From: Parasutterella secunda
GTDB lineage: Bacteria > Pseudomonadota > Gammaproteobacteria > Burkholderiales > Burkholderiaceae_F
Length of the DNA stretch: 64,000 bases
Direction: 5' to 3'
Assembly: GCF_023336895.1 (NCBI RefSeq)
Contig: NZ_JAMBLT010000005.1
Location: 32,412 to 96,411 of the forward strand
Shown one piece after another: positions 17,989 through 27,149 of this stretch. The notes beneath the pieces were generated by a model, which was given only the letters and a program-made list of their open reading frames with translations, had not been told where the DNA came from and ran no database searches. How positions within the stretch are numbered: position 1 is the stretch's first letter; the number at the start of each line of letters is the position of its first letter. The translations under genes and the position numbers were made by a program.

Positions 17989-19230
17989 ATGTCGGACAAA
18001 CAAAATCGCTGTGCTTTTTGTGGTCGTGGTGAAAGTGAAGTCGAACACATGGTAACTGCCAATGGCGTTAGCATTTGTTCGGATTGCGCCCGTATGGCGC
18101 TTGAGTCGATGACTGGGGAGACAGCTTCTGCCGCTGCCTCAGACACAGCACCGCAAGAAAGTTTCCTGAATAAACCGCTGCCCAAGCCCAAGGAAATTTT
18201 TGATCGTTTAGATCAATACGTTATAGGGCAAGATCGCGCCAAGCGAATTCTTTCTGTCGCGGTTTATAACCACTACAAACGATTGAGACACTTGAGCGAT
18301 AAAACAACGGACGTTGAATTAGCCAAGAGTAATATTTTGCTCATTGGTCCGACCGGCTCCGGTAAAACGCTTTTTGCGCAAACCCTCGCAAAAATGCTTG
18401 ATGTCCCCTTTGCTATTGCCGATGCAACAACTTTGACAGAAGCCGGTTATGTCGGCGAAGACGTTGAAAATGTTGTGCTCAAGCTTCTTCAGGCGGCTGA
18501 CGGCGATATTGAAAAAGCCCAGCGCGGCATTATTTATCTGGATGAATTAGATAAGATTGCCCGTAAAAGTGAAAATCCTTCCATTACCCGTGACGTTTCC
18601 GGTGAAGGTGTTCAACAGGCTTTATTAAAACTTATTGAAGGAACTCAAGCCAATCTTCCGCAACAGGGTGGCAGAAAGAACCCCGGCAAAGCCATGGTGA
18701 CAGTGGATACCACAAATATCCTTTTCATTTGTGGTGGTGCTTTTGACGGACTCGATAAGATTATTCAACGTCGAGGTGAACGTGCCGGAATTGGCTTTGC
18801 CGCTCAATTAAAGAGCAAGAACGAAAAGTCGCTCACTGAGCTTTTTGCTCAAGTCGAGCCGACGGATTTAGTCAAGTATGGTCTGATTCCGGAACTGGTG
18901 GGCCGTTTGCCAGTGATTGCTTCTTTAGAGGAACTCACGGAAGAAGCTTTGATCAGCATTCTCGTTAAACCCAAGAATGCGCTGATCAAGCAATTTGAAG
19001 CGTTATTTGCAATGGAAGGCGTCAAGCTTACTGTAACGGAAGAAGCTCTTGTGGCCATTGCTAAGAAAGCAATCAAACGTAAAACAGGCGCTCGCGGCTT
19101 AAGAAGCATTGTCGAAGGTGTCCTCACGGATGTGATGTATGAAGTCCCGAGTTTAGGGGATGTCAAAGAAGTGGTCGTTGATGAGCGCGTGATCAATGAA
19201 TCTGCTAAACCGATTTATATCCGCAGATGA
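17989..19230 (+). CDS. clpX: ATP-dependent Clp protease ATP-binding subunit ClpX
   Basis: AAA+ unfoldase that recognises tagged substrates and feeds ClpP. The 413-residue protein has the N-terminal C4 zinc-binding domain ([14 protein letters not shown] and ICSDCARM), Walker [13 protein letters not shown], Walker [12 protein letters not shown], and the pore and IGF-like region [11 protein letters not shown]. The C-terminal [13 protein letters not shown] contains the sensor-2 Arg. It follows clpP in the standard order. Its stop codon overlaps the start of the AlaX gene (ATGA). Confidence 0.97.
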   Translation: MSDKQNRCAFCGRGESEVEHMVTANGVSICSDCARMALESMTGETASAAASDTAPQESFLNKPLPKPKEIFDRLDQYVIGQDRAKRILSVAVYNHYKRLRHLSDKTTDVELAKSNILLIGPTGSGKTLFAQTLAKMLDVPFAIADATTLTEAGYVGEDVENVVLKLLQAADGDIEKAQRGIIYLDELDKIARKSENPSITRDVSGEGVQQALLKLIEGTQANLPQQGGRKNPGKAMVTVDTTNILFICGGAFDGLDKIIQRRGERAGIGFAAQLKSKNEKSLTELFAQVEPTDLVKYGLIPELVGRLPVIASLEELTEEALISILVKPKNALIKQFEALFAMEGVKLTVTEEALVAIAKKAIKRKTGARGLRSIVEGVLTDVMYEVPSLGDVKEVVVDERVINESAKPIYIRR

Positions 19231-19859
19231 CAGAACTTTTATACCTTTTTGAAGATTCAACAGAATGTACGGCAAGTGTTTTGTCCTGTCTGCCGACCGG
19301 TGATGGTCTGTATGCTGTAGCACTTGACCGTACAATTTTTCATCCACAAGGTGGCGGTCAGCCTTCCGATATCGGAACAATTAATAACGTTTCAGTTGTT
19401 AAAGTTGTGCACACACCTGAAGCTGTTTTGCATATAACTGACCGTGAAGTTGCCGGAGAAGTTGTCCTCAAAGTTAATTCAGAGAAACGCCATTTGCACT
19501 CAAGATTGCATTCAGCAGGGCATATTATCGGCCTGGTCGGCGATCAATTAGGTTGGCACGCAACCCGCGGCAATCATTTCCCGGGTGAAGCTCGGGTGAT
19601 ATTCGAACCTCACGTCCCGGCATCCGTGGAATTGGTTGATTGTGTTCAGTTTCAGGCACAGGTTAATCAAATTATCACTCAAGCCTTTGTGAGAGTTTTA
19701 AACGAAAATAACGGAATCCGCACAGTGACTTGGGGCGATCTGCCTGCCTATCCCTGTGGTGGAACCCATGTCAAAACTTTAAACGAAATTGGTCAAGTTG
19801 AAATCAAGAAAATTAAGTTGAAAAAAGGTCAAATCACGGTTTCGTATGCGTTAATCTGA
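19227..19859 (+). CDS. Alanyl-tRNA editing protein (AlaX-like, stand-alone deacylase)
   Basis: A 210-residue free-standing homologue of the editing domain of alanyl-tRNA synthetase, which hydrolyses Ser- or Gly-mischarged tRNAAla. The metal site is visible as the HSAGH motif in [10 protein letters not shown] and as CGGTH near residue 176. The early [11 protein letters not shown] motif is also typical. It overlaps the clpX stop by four bases, so it is probably co-translated with the protease genes, a context that suits protein-quality control. The exact AlaX subtype is not determined. Confidence 0.9.
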   Translation: MTELLYLFEDSTECTASVLSCLPTGDGLYAVALDRTIFHPQGGGQPSDIGTINNVSVVKVVHTPEAVLHITDREVAGEVVLKVNSEKRHLHSRLHSAGHIIGLVGDQLGWHATRGNHFPGEARVIFEPHVPASVELVDCVQFQAQVNQIITQAFVRVLNENNGIRTVTWGDLPAYPCGGTHVKTLNEIGQVEIKKIKLKKGQITVSYALI

Positions 19860-19972
19860 AAATATTGCTCAAACGAACCTAATTTGTATCTGTTTGTCTT
19901 TGTCTGATTACAAACCTAATTAAAACTGTTACTCTCGCTTTTATAAATAATGTTGTACAGGGCCGTCTGGGG

Positions 19973-19997
19973 TTGAAATTTTGATTTTCGTCCCCAT
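19973..19997 (+). promoter_or_regulatory. Predicted sigma-32 heat-shock promoter of lon
   Basis: GTTGAAA (TTGAAA at 19973-19978) and CCCCATAT (CCCCAT at 19992-19997) are separated by 13 bases, close to the sigma-32 consensus CTTGAAA and CCCCAT. The predicted transcript would start about 30 bases before the lon ATG at 20034. lon is a classical heat-shock gene, which supports the call. Confidence 0.8.
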
Positions 19998-20033
19998 ATA
20001 CGCCCTGTAATAGTCTCTATGGTATAGAAATCG

Positions 20034-22490
20034 ATGACAACTAAATCTAAAAAGAAACAAGCAGTTTTGCCTGTTCTTCCTCTGCGCGATATGGTGATTT
20101 TCCCCGGATGCATCCAACCGGTTTATGCCGGTCGTGCAATGAGTCTGGCGGCCATTCAAGCCATGGGTGAAGGGGATCAGATTGTTATTTTGACTCAGAA
20201 AAAGCCCGACGTGAATGAGCCGAAAGCGGAGGATCTGTTTGATGTGGGTGTGGTTGCTCGTGTTTTGCAACGCATCACGCTTCAAGACGGTTCCGTAAAG
20301 CTTTTGATTAATGCGTTATATCGTGTGAAGGTTCAATGGCTTGATTTTTCACAAGCCTACATTAGTGCCATGGTCGAACCGATGGTCACCGTTCGTCCAG
20401 AGCAGCCTCTTGAAGAGGAAGCCTGGCTGAAGGCATTGATGACGGCCTTTACTAACTTTACGCAGGTCAATACGGCTTTACCCAAAGATCTGATTAATCT
20501 TCTGAAGAATAAGAACTCTTTGGAAGAAACGCTTGATGTTGCCAGCCATTATTTGGATATCTCTGCTTCGCAACGTCAGGAATTGCTTGAAGAGCCAGAC
20601 TTGATTCATCGTGTTGAAAAGGTTTTGGCTCGTGTGAGCGAACTCATTGACAAAGTACAGATTGAAGAGAAGATTCAACGTCAAGTCAAGCGTCAAATGG
20701 ATCGCAATCAACGTGAGTATTACCTCAACGAACAGATGAAAGCGATTCAGAAAGAATTGGGTCGCGGCGAAGAAGATATGGTCGATATCGACCAATATGC
20801 AGAAAAAATCGCTAAAAGCGGCATGAGTGATGAAGCTCGGGAAAAATGCGAAAGTGAGTTAAAGAAACTTCGTATGATGCCGGCCATGTCCGCAGAAGCT
20901 ACGGTTGTTCGTGGTTATTTGGATACGCTTTTGGCCTTGCCTTGGACCAAAAAGAGTCGCGTCAGCAAGAATATCAAGGAAGCTAGTGATATTCTCGAGG
21001 CTGATCACTATGGTTTAGAGAAAGTCAAAGAGCGCATTCTTGAGTATCTGGCTGTTCAGTCTCGAGTTGATAAGGTCAAAGCGCCTATTCTTTGCTTAGT
21101 CGGTGCTCCCGGTGTTGGTAAAACCAGTTTAGGTCAGTCCATCGCTAGGGCAACGAATCGTAAGTTCGTCCGTATGGCTTTGGGCGGTGTTCGTGATGAA
21201 GCTGAAATTCGTGGTCATAGACGCACTTATATCGGCTCTATGCCCGGGAAAATTATTCAAAGCATCACGAAAGCCGGTGTTCGCAATCCGCTCTTTTTGC
21301 TCGATGAAGTAGACAAAATGGGGATGGATAGCCGTGGGGATCCCGCCAGTGCTCTGTTGGAGGTTTTGGATCCTGAACAAAACAATACCTTCCAGGATCA
21401 CTATGTCGAGGTTGATTACGATCTTTCCGATGTAATGTTTGTCGCAACGAGCAACTCGCTCAATATTCCTCAAGCGTTGCTCGATCGTATGGAAGTGATT
21501 TACCTGTCCGGCTACACGGAAGATGAAAAACTCAACATTGCCAAGCGTCATCTGATACCAAAACAGATGAAGTTAAATGGTCTGAAAGATAAAGAACTTC
21601 AGATTGAAGATGAGGCGATTTTAGACATTATCCGTTATTACACGCGTGAAGCGGGGGTACGTGGTCTTGAACGTGAAATCAGCAAGATTTGTCGTAAGAC
21701 GGTTAAAAATGCATTGATTGCACAGGCAGCTGCGCCCAAAAAACGTGGAGCGAAGAAAAAGACAATCGATACGGTGGTCGTTAATTCTTCGAATATCGGC
21801 GACTATCTGGGTGTTAAACGCTTCAGTATCGGTTTGGCACAGAAAGAGCCGCAGATTGGTCAGGTTAACGGGTTGGCTTGGACTGAAGTCGGAGGGGACT
21901 TGCTTCAAATTGAAGCGGCTGTGTTCCCCGGTAAGGGGCAGGTGCAACGTACGGGCAGCCTTGGTGATGTCATGAAAGAGTCAGTTGAAGCTGCGCGCAG
22001 TGTGGTGCGAGCCCGTGCCGATAGTCTTGGACTTGATTCGGACATTTTCGGCAAGACCGATTGGCATTTACACTTCCCGGAAGGTGCAACACCGAAGGAT
22101 GGACCGAGTGCCGGTGGGGCAATTACGACAGCCATGGTTTCTGCCTTGACTAAGATTCCGGTGCGTCCCGACGTGGCCATGACCGGTGAAATCACGCTTC
22201 ATGGTGAGATTTTGGAAATCGGCGGCTTGAAAGAAAAGCTTTTGGCAGCGCTCAGAGCCGGTGTAAAGACCGTTTTGATTCCTAAAGACAATGTGAAGGA
22301 TCTGCAAGAGATTCCGGATAATGTCAAGAACGGTCTGGAAATTATTCCGGTGAAGTGGATTGATGAGATTTTGCCGATTGCGTTGGTGAAAAATCCGATG
22401 AAACGCTTTGATGAATTAACTAGCGAAGTGAAAACGGATGTCATCAAACACTCTGTTTTAGGTAGCCAAACGGGATCTGCCGCATCATAA
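20034..22490 (+). CDS. lon: ATP-dependent protease Lon
   Basis: Degrades misfolded and regulatory proteins in the cytoplasm. The 818-residue protein has the LonA N-terminal substrate-binding domain (AVLPVLPLRDMVIFPG), a coiled-coil region (QVKRQMDRNQREYYLNEQM), Walker A GAPGVGKTSLGQ, Walker B FLLDEVDKMG and the C-terminal Ser-Lys protease domain with the nucleophile in GATPKDGPSAGGA. A Lys/Arg-rich insert (PKKRGAKKK, about residue 570) separates the AAA+ and protease domains. It has a predicted heat-shock promoter and its own terminator. Confidence 0.97.
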   Translation: MTTKSKKKQAVLPVLPLRDMVIFPGCIQPVYAGRAMSLAAIQAMGEGDQIVILTQKKPDVNEPKAEDLFDVGVVARVLQRITLQDGSVKLLINALYRVKVQWLDFSQAYISAMVEPMVTVRPEQPLEEEAWLKALMTAFTNFTQVNTALPKDLINLLKNKNSLEETLDVASHYLDISASQRQELLEEPDLIHRVEKVLARVSELIDKVQIEEKIQRQVKRQMDRNQREYYLNEQMKAIQKELGRGEEDMVDIDQYAEKIAKSGMSDEAREKCESELKKLRMMPAMSAEATVVRGYLDTLLALPWTKKSRVSKNIKEASDILEADHYGLEKVKERILEYLAVQSRVDKVKAPILCLVGAPGVGKTSLGQSIARATNRKFVRMALGGVRDEAEIRGHRRTYIGSMPGKIIQSITKAGVRNPLFLLDEVDKMGMDSRGDPASALLEVLDPEQNNTFQDHYVEVDYDLSDVMFVATSNSLNIPQALLDRMEVIYLSGYTEDEKLNIAKRHLIPKQMKLNGLKDKELQIEDEAILDIIRYYTREAGVRGLEREISKICRKTVKNALIAQAAAPKKRGAKKKTIDTVVVNSSNIGDYLGVKRFSIGLAQKEPQIGQVNGLAWTEVGGDLLQIEAAVFPGKGQVQRTGSLGDVMKESVEAARSVVRARADSLGLDSDIFGKTDWHLHFPEGATPKDGPSAGGAITTAMVSALTKIPVRPDVAMTGEITLHGEILEIGGLKEKLLAALRAGVKTVLIPKDNVKDLQEIPDNVKNGLEIIPVKWIDEILPIALVKNPMKRFDELTSEVKTDVIKHSVLGSQTGSAAS

Positions 22491-22513
22491 CGGAAGCTAG
22501 TTTGGTTGGGTGC

Positions 22514-22540
22514 AAAAGGAGTTCAAATCGGACTCCTTTT
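22514..22540 (+). terminator. Terminator downstream of lon
   Basis: AAAAGGAGT (22514-22522) is perfectly complementary to ACTCCTTTT (22532-22540) with a nine-base loop; the arm itself ends in T residues. Confidence 0.8.
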
Positions 22541-22581
22541 GTATCATTGGTCTGTATATGTGAAAAAAGTTTGTTTGGCCC

Positions 22582-22610
22582 TTGAATTAAGGACTTTTGT
22601 AGTGTAATAT
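22582..22610 (+). promoter_or_regulatory. Predicted promoter of the tRNA-Val/tRNA-Asp operon
   Basis: TTGAAT (22582-22587), a 17-base spacer and TAATAT (22605-22610) match sigma-70 elements. The predicted start is about 17 bases before the tRNA-Val gene. Confidence 0.6.
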
Positions 22611-22633
22611 GCGGGTTTCTGTTTGAGAGTTGT

Positions 22634-22709
22634 GGGTGCTTAGCTCAGCTGGTAGAGCGGCGCCCTTACAAGGCGTAGGTCAGGAGTTCGAACCTCTTAG
22701 CACCCACCA
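22634..22709 (+). tRNA. tRNA-Val (anticodon TAC)
   Basis: Acceptor GGGTGCT pairs with AGCACCC; D-loop AGCTCAGCTGGTAGAGC, anticodon loop CTTACAA (anticodon TAC), T-loop GTTCGAA and encoded CCA. It is first in a cluster of five tRNAs between lon and ppiD. Confidence 0.97.
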
Positions 22710-22734
22710 CAACTTCAAGCGATTGTAGGTCGAC

Positions 22735-22811
22735 GGAGTGGTAGTTCAGTTGGTTAGAATATCGGCCTGTCACGCCGAGGGTCGCGGGTTCGAGTCCCGT
22801 CCACTCCGCCA
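22735..22811 (+). tRNA. tRNA-Asp (anticodon GTC), copy 1
   Basis: Acceptor GGAGTGG pairs with CCACTCC; anticodon loop CTGTCAC with anticodon GTC; T-loop GTTCGAG; encoded CCA. Identical over all 77 bases to the three copies that follow. Confidence 0.97.
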
Positions 22812-22880
22812 AGCTTTCTGAAAGCGAGTAGACTTCTCAATTGCACGAAATCAAACAGGTGGAACAATCCGTCCGATAGT

Positions 22881-22957
22881 GGAGTGGTAGTTCAGTTGGT
22901 TAGAATATCGGCCTGTCACGCCGAGGGTCGCGGGTTCGAGTCCCGTCCACTCCGCCA
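22881..22957 (+). tRNA. tRNA-Asp (anticodon GTC), copy 2
   Basis: Same 77-base sequence as copy 1, separated from it by a 69-base spacer. Confidence 0.97.
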
Positions 22958-22990
22958 ACGCTGATTGTTCATTGATGCCTCTTCGGTTTT

Positions 22991-23067
22991 GGAGTGGTAG
23001 TTCAGTTGGTTAGAATATCGGCCTGTCACGCCGAGGGTCGCGGGTTCGAGTCCCGTCCACTCCGCCA
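22991..23067 (+). tRNA. tRNA-Asp (anticodon GTC), copy 3
   Basis: Same 77-base sequence as copy 1. The 33-base spacer before it ends in GCCTCTTCGGTT, resembling the end of the next spacer. Confidence 0.97.
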
Positions 23068-23103
23068 ACGATCACCGAAGTTCGCATCGAGCCTCTACGG
23101 TTC

Positions 23104-23180
23104 GGAGTGGTAGTTCAGTTGGTTAGAATATCGGCCTGTCACGCCGAGGGTCGCGGGTTCGAGTCCCGTCCACTCCGCCA
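23104..23180 (+). tRNA. tRNA-Asp (anticodon GTC), copy 4
   Basis: Same 77-base sequence as copy 1. The 36-base spacer before it ends in GCCTCTACGGTT, close to the spacer before copy 3, which points to tandem duplication of a unit of about 110 bases. Confidence 0.97.
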
Positions 23181-23334
23181 GTCTTCTTTCTCTTACCCAC
23201 ATCCTTCTTTCCTGCTGTTTTTCGTAAACTTTTGTTCTTTCTTCGAGCGGTTGCGCCTTGTAATTGCTAGAATTAACGCATTTTTGCGATTCAGTGATCG
23301 CATTCCAATTTTTATTTCATTTAGGGATTGAGAA

Positions 23335-25239
23335 ATGCTTCAGGCTTTTCGTACACACAAGCGCTGGATGATGTTTATCGCCATGATTTTCATTATTCCT
23401 TCGTTCGTTGTCACGGGTATTTATAGTTATAACCGTATGTCAGATTCTGAAAACGATTTGGCAACCGTTGGTGACACTTCTATCACGATGATGGATTTTG
23501 ATAACGCCAAACGTCAGTATTTGGATAATTTCCGTCGTCAAATGGGGCAAAGTTTCAAGCCCAATATGCTTGATACGGCTGAGGCACGAGCTTCTATCTT
23601 GGCCGCCTTGATCAGCGATCGAGCGATCTCTCTTGAAATCGCCAGTGAATATATGAATGTTGGCGAAGCCGATGCCATTAATTTGGTTAAACAGGCTCCT
23701 GCCTTCCAACGCGACGGTAAATTCTCCACCGAAGCCTATCAACAATTTTTAAACAGCATGGGTAAGTCCGATGAGCAGTTCGTGCTTGAACTTCGTCGCG
23801 ACCTCACGCGTCAAATGCTCTTGTCAGCTGTTTCCCAGACAACTCAGGCAAGCAATACGGTTGCTCAACGCATTCATGATCTTTTAACAGAAGAACGAAC
23901 CATCCGTACTTTTGAAATTAAGCCGACCGCTTTCTTAAAGAGTGTTTCTGTAACCGATGCTGAAGCACAAAGCTACTACGATCAGAATAAGTCGCTCTTT
24001 GCTGTTCCTGAAAGTGTGGATATCGAATACGTTGTCTTATCTCCTGAGAGCTATAAAAACATTAAAGCCAGTGAAGATGACATCAAAACGTTCTACGAGC
24101 AAAATCTTCAACGCTTCTCGACCCCCGAAGAGCGCCGTGCCAGCCATATCTTAATTGCTGTCAATAACGAAAAAACGGATGCTGATGCCAAGAAAGAAGC
24201 CGATGAAATCTATAAGCAATTGCAAGCGGATCCTTCCAAGTTTGCTCAACTTGCCAAGTCCAAGTCGGCTGACCCGGGTAGCGCCCGTCAAGGCGGTGAT
24301 TTAGGCTTTTTCCAAAAAGGCATGATGGTTCCCGAATTTGATAATGCTGTCTTTAGCGGCAAGAAGGGGGATTTGGTTGCTCCGGTTAAGACTCAATTTG
24401 GCTACCACATCATCAAGATTGTTGATGTTAAGGCTGCTCAAGCGAAGCCTTTGAAGGAAGTTCGCGGTGAAATTGAAGCACTCTATCAGCAACAGGCTGC
24501 TATTCGCGCCTTTGCTGAAGACGCTGAAAACTTCTCCAATATGGTCTATGAACAAAGTGAATCGCTTCAACCTGTGGCAGAACGTTTTGGTTTAAAGATT
24601 CAAACGGTTAAGAATGTTACGCGAGATTTTGAAGACCCACTCATCAATCCGAATGTCATTGAAGCTCTCTACGGCTTTGACGTGTTGGAAGATAAACGCA
24701 ATTCAAATGCTATTGAAGTGGCCTCAAATACCTTATTGTCCGCACGCGTGACGGCACACCACAAGCAGACCGTGAAGACTTTTGATGAAGTCAAGGGTGA
24801 CATTGTCGCCACGTTGAAGAATCAGAAGGCGACGGAAGCCGCTCGTGCTCAAGGATCGGCTGATATTGCAAAGCTTTTGGATAAAAAGTCCGCCAGCGCC
24901 AAGTTTGGCGACAAGACGGTTATCTCTCGTGAGCGTCCGGGTGCCTACGCTTATGAAGTGGTGACAGCGGCCTTGCGTCCTGAAGCCAATAAGCTTCCGA
25001 CCTACACCGGCGTTCAAACGCAGGACGGTTCTTACTTCGTCATCGAAGTTCAAAGCTCCAAGAAGATTGAAGCTTCTCCTGAACAATTGGCAATGCGTAA
25101 AGCTGAATTGGCTCAGCTTTACAGCAACCCTGAACAGGCAGCCTTTATCAGTGGCTTAGAAACGAAGTTCGGTACACAAATCCTTAAGGACGAATATAAG
25201 CCGGGTTATCAACCCACGGAAGAAGATGTCGCTCCTTAA
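23335..25239 (+). CDS. ppiD: Membrane-anchored periplasmic peptidyl-prolyl isomerase PpiD
   Basis: PpiD assists folding of newly exported proteins at the Sec translocon. The 634-residue protein has an N-terminal membrane anchor (about residues 12-32, MMFIAMIFIIPSFVVTGIY), a SurA-like helical region and a parvulin domain (about residues 260-370) with RRASHILIAVN and GGDLGFFQKGMMVPEFDNAVF, followed by a long C-terminal SurA-like part. Length and layout match PpiD. The position after lon and the tRNA-Val/tRNA-Asp cluster is as I recall it in Burkholderiales; a hupB gene often found between lon and ppiD in enterobacteria is absent. Confidence 0.94.
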   Translation: MLQAFRTHKRWMMFIAMIFIIPSFVVTGIYSYNRMSDSENDLATVGDTSITMMDFDNAKRQYLDNFRRQMGQSFKPNMLDTAEARASILAALISDRAISLEIASEYMNVGEADAINLVKQAPAFQRDGKFSTEAYQQFLNSMGKSDEQFVLELRRDLTRQMLLSAVSQTTQASNTVAQRIHDLLTEERTIRTFEIKPTAFLKSVSVTDAEAQSYYDQNKSLFAVPESVDIEYVVLSPESYKNIKASEDDIKTFYEQNLQRFSTPEERRASHILIAVNNEKTDADAKKEADEIYKQLQADPSKFAQLAKSKSADPGSARQGGDLGFFQKGMMVPEFDNAVFSGKKGDLVAPVKTQFGYHIIKIVDVKAAQAKPLKEVRGEIEALYQQQAAIRAFAEDAENFSNMVYEQSESLQPVAERFGLKIQTVKNVTRDFEDPLINPNVIEALYGFDVLEDKRNSNAIEVASNTLLSARVTAHHKQTVKTFDEVKGDIVATLKNQKATEAARAQGSADIAKLLDKKSASAKFGDKTVISRERPGAYAYEVVTAALRPEANKLPTYTGVQTQDGSYFVIEVQSSKKIEASPEQLAMRKAELAQLYSNPEQAAFISGLETKFGTQILKDEYKPGYQPTEEDVAP

Positions 25240-25251
25240 CCTTTAACGGAA

Positions 25252-25273
25252 AGTCTGCCTTAGGTGGCAGACT
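25252..25273 (+). terminator. First hairpin after ppiD
   Basis: AGTCTGCC (25252-25259) pairs with GGCAGACT (25266-25273); loop TTAGGT. No T-run follows, so this is a 3'-end stabilising stem rather than a full terminator. Confidence 0.5.
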
Positions 25274-25291
25274 GCCAAAAAGGGTAAAAAT

Positions 25292-25325
25292 AATCCCCAT
25301 ATCCTTTTAGGAAATGGGGATTTTT
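25292..25325 (+). terminator. Terminator downstream of ppiD
   Basis: AATCCCCAT (25292-25300) pairs with ATGGGGATT (25314-25322) with a 13-base loop, followed by T residues. Confidence 0.85.
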
Positions 25326-25347
25326 ATTGGTTTTTTAAGTCGCTTTC

Positions 25348-26907
25348 TTAAGCTTCTTCAGAACCCATAGTACGAGCGATGGCTTCACCCGGACCATCTT
25401 CATCTAAGATGAACTCACTTTCGTCGTAAGGATCAACCAGATCATCAGGATTGCCGCCCCAACGCAGAATTTCAAGAGCGCGTGCAGCGCGATCACAAAT
25501 ATCCATCGCAACAATACCGGTATTTCTGGCTCGAACGGCTTCGCCATGTAACCAAACGGAGCCTAAAGTGGCACTGACTAAATCAAACTTTTGAGCAAAG
25601 AAAGAACCGATCATGCCGGCCAATACATCGCCTGAACCGGCCGTGGCAAGACAGGCGTTGCCGGTCGGATTGATCCATGAGCGCGAACTTCTGAGTGTTA
25701 CGACTGTGCCTGTTCCTTTCAGAACAGTAATCGCTCCGGTTTGTAACGATAATTCACGAGCGCTTGTTACGCGATCAGCTTGAACGCTCTTAACATCACG
25801 ATGCAACATTCGGGCCGCTTCACCTGGGTGAGGCGTGATGACAGTGTGAGCTTTACGAGCAAGCACTTCATCTTCAAGTGATTGATCTTCAGAGATCATC
25901 GTAAGAGCATCAGCGTCAATGATTAACGGAACATTGGAGCGAACGGCGGCAATTAAACGATCTTTGGCTTTTTGACTGAATCCCATTCCACAGCCGATAA
26001 CAATGGCATCGGCATTGGAAAAATCGACGGGTTCATCGGTGATCATTAATTCCGGTTGCATCGGATCGTAAAGTGGTGCGTTAGGTGCCATTAATTCGAC
26101 GGTAACGCTGCCTGCGCCAAGCTTCAGGGCTGAACGAGCGGCTAAAAGTGCGGCGCCGACTTTGCCTTTGTCTCCGCCGATTACCACACAGTGACCGTAT
26201 GTTCCCTTATGAGAGTGATATTTACGTAACTCAAGAATGTGTTTGAAGTCATCTGTATCAATCAGACTTAAAGAAGAAAGGGGAACGGATACATCCAATT
26301 CGGATAACGTGACCATGCCGCTTGCGTCTTTACCGTCATTCATAAAGCAACCGGCTTTGGCGCTGATCAGATTTAGGGTCATATCGGCCACACATCCTTT
26401 GATGCCCCCGACCCAATTGCCTTTTTCTGCATCAATGCCAGTTGGAACGTCAATGGCCATATGAAGCGCTTGTCTTTCATTAAACCAAAGCGCAGCATCA
26501 ATGTAGTCACCCGAAATTGCCTTGGTGATACCGACACCCAACATAGCATCGACCACTACGTCAGCCTTGGGAGCCATATAAGGATCGTCGATAACTTCGC
26601 CGCCTTTTTCTAACCAATGGTTATAGGCTCGTAAGGCATCTTGGGTTTTTGGCTTCTTGCCACCGACAGCGACACAAATGACATGATGGCCGCGGCTCTT
26701 TAAATGTACTGCTGCCGTGTAGCCGTCACCGCCGTTGTTGCCTTGACCGCAAAGAATAACAATGGTGCTTGCTGCATCGCATTGATCATCAATCCAGTTG
26801 GCAGCCACGAATCCGGCGCGATCCATCAAAGTGCCTTCCGGCAACACATGACTTAAACGGGTTTCTAATTCACCCAATTCTTCTAAATTTAAAAGCGTGG
26901 TCGACAT
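25348..26907 (-). CDS. nnr: Bifunctional NAD(P)H-hydrate epimerase and ADP-dependent dehydratase
   Basis: Repairs hydrated NAD(P)H: the N-terminal YjeF domain (about residues 1-215) epimerises NAD(P)HX and the C-terminal carbohydrate-kinase-like domain (about 225-505) dehydrates the S form with ADP. Seen directly: VILCGQGNNGGDGYTAAV and DAMLGVGI in the first domain; HKGTYGHCVVIGG, VITPHPGEAARML and ATAGSGDVLAGMIG in the second. The 519-residue length is normal for the fused form. It is divergent from purL across 242 bases. Confidence 0.93.
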   Translation of the reverse strand: MSTTLLNLEELGELETRLSHVLPEGTLMDRAGFVAANWIDDQCDAASTIVILCGQGNNGGDGYTAAVHLKSRGHHVICVAVGGKKPKTQDALRAYNHWLEKGGEVIDDPYMAPKADVVVDAMLGVGITKAISGDYIDAALWFNERQALHMAIDVPTGIDAEKGNWVGGIKGCVADMTLNLISAKAGCFMNDGKDASGMVTLSELDVSVPLSSLSLIDTDDFKHILELRKYHSHKGTYGHCVVIGGDKGKVGAALLAARSALKLGAGSVTVELMAPNAPLYDPMQPELMITDEPVDFSNADAIVIGCGMGFSQKAKDRLIAAVRSNVPLIIDADALTMISEDQSLEDEVLARKAHTVITPHPGEAARMLHRDVKSVQADRVTSARELSLQTGAITVLKGTGTVVTLRSSRSWINPTGNACLATAGSGDVLAGMIGSFFAQKFDLVSATLGSVWLHGEAVRARNTGIVAMDICDRAARALEILRWGGNPDDLVDPYDESEFILDEDGPGEAIARTMGSEEA

Positions 26908-27081
26908 TGTCTGAGCCGCTCCCTATTTTCCACCAAATAAACGATGACATTTTAATCAATAGAGGGGAAAATTTTCGAAGATTAACCGCGTTGTGACAAG
27001 CAATTTGATAATTAGCTTTCAGTAAAGTTAAAAAAGTCAGGCGAAATGCTCGGTAAGCGTTAATTTAATTGGGTTGATTCT

Positions 27082-27087
27082 TATAAT
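27082..27087 (+). promoter_or_regulatory. Possible purL -10 element
   Basis: A perfect TATAAT lies 62 bases upstream of purL in the AT-rich nnr/purL intergenic region. No strong -35 was found at the usual spacing (TTAATT and GTTAAT are the nearest), so this is tentative. No PurR-like palindrome was seen. Confidence 0.35.
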
Positions 27088-27149
27088 AATTCGATTAAGT
27101 CTTTTTCCTTTTCTTCATCAAGAAGATTTTTCAGGGGATTTTATTCGCC

